A stretch of 64,000 nt of DNA, taken from contig OU862909.1 in assembly GCA_917880885.1 (NCBI GenBank), positions 28,776,351 to 28,840,350 of the forward strand. The letters run 5' to 3'. The notes under the pieces were generated by a model. It ran no database searches. It had not been told where the DNA came from and saw only the letters and a list, made by a program, of their open reading frames with translations. Below, one piece after another: positions 63,621-64,000 of the stretch. The DNA comes from Limnephilus marmoratus (taxonomy: Eukaryota; Arthropoda; Insecta; Trichoptera; Limnephilidae). Both the position numbers and the translations under genes were made by a program. Each line of letters opens with the position of its first letter. Positions within the stretch are counted from its first letter, which is position 1.

Positions 63621-64000
63621 TTTTAGTTAGTTAGTTTTTATTTTAAGTTAGCATTTCCAAAAATCATTTACTTTTGTTTATTACTTCCTTATCGTCTTAC
63701 TGTGGCTTTCAGAACATGTACCTAACTGTCGAACTGTTGAAGGGTCTTTATGTACGTAGGTACTGCAATTACCCGCAATAATTAATGTGACCACAGAGCA
63801 TTACCCGGAGCCCGACCGCAGCCGCTACCACCGCCATTGTTCACAATTTTACACAATACTTTCTAACAATCTAGCTGGGGAGAGTAAATTTAGTAAATTG
63901 CCAACTTTATCCGGTCCCAGGCCATTATATCAATTTTGACAGGGATATTAATCATGCGATATTTTGTCATAGTTGAGTAGATAACCATTATCTACCATAA
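63621..64000. other. Unassigned stretch
   Basis: No gene recognised; a small (TTAG)n run (GGATTTTAGTTAGTTAGTTT) at its left edge may be the remnant tail of another LINE. Confidence 0.4.

Overview
The window looks like intergenic, transposon-filled DNA from an animal nuclear genome, most probably an insect. It is AT-rich, has no operon-like packing and no bacterial genes. It holds RTE- and Jockey/CR1-type LINE remnants, tRNA-derived SINEs, a mariner, a PIF/Harbinger, Helitron-like elements with the CTAG 3' end common in insects, and frequent GTAGGTACCTAC-like tracts. Lepidoptera or Hemiptera would fit; the sequence alone does not decide. I found no convincing host protein-coding gene. The only long open frame (49357-51561) is the reverse transcriptase of an RTE-like LINE. 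Nearly every other open frame is under 150 codons and is either a transposon fragment or chance.

Layout. 1-9.3 kb: a hAT-like MITE, a short tandem repeat, a Helitron 3' end with heat-shock-element-like motifs, an antisense LINE end, a MITE with G/C-rich termini and a Helitron. 9.5-15 kb: two GC-rich stretches (one with splice-donor-like motifs), a SINE, a LINE tail, a Helitron and a 760-bp palindrome. 15.3-17 kb: a broken gene with a Mutator-like domain and a YqaJ nuclease domain, flanked by short direct repeats that also occur at the ends of small tRNA-bearing elements elsewhere. 17-36 kb: several fold-back elements, LINE remnants, SINEs, Helitrons and an internally deleted mariner (32905-33849). 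36-49 kb: a dense cluster of a roughly 430-bp retroposon ending in a CCTGAGG hairpin plus poly-A, with LINE ends and two consecutive antisense SINEs. 49.3-51.6 kb: the RTE-like LINE. 51.6-64 kb: mostly unassigned DNA, then a nested SINE > Harbinger > LINE insertion, a second type of fold-back and further retroposon/LINE copies.

Three relationships stand out. (1) A fold-back family at 18.2, 35.7 and 54.7 kb has 11-13 bp target-site duplications. Two of its copies carry a hammerhead-ribozyme-like core. Its arms match within each copy but differ between copies near their ends, which suggests Penelope-like retroelement derivatives whose second arm was copied from the first. (2) The hairpin-tailed retroposon shares its 3' tail with a Jockey/CR1-like LINE present in the same window, which looks like a SINE/LINE partnership. 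(3) The YqaJ/Mutator-like pseudogene shares a terminal motif with TIR elements that contain tRNA-like B boxes, so it may be a relict of the protein source that moved them. All three are inferences from reading the sequence; no search or alignment was run.
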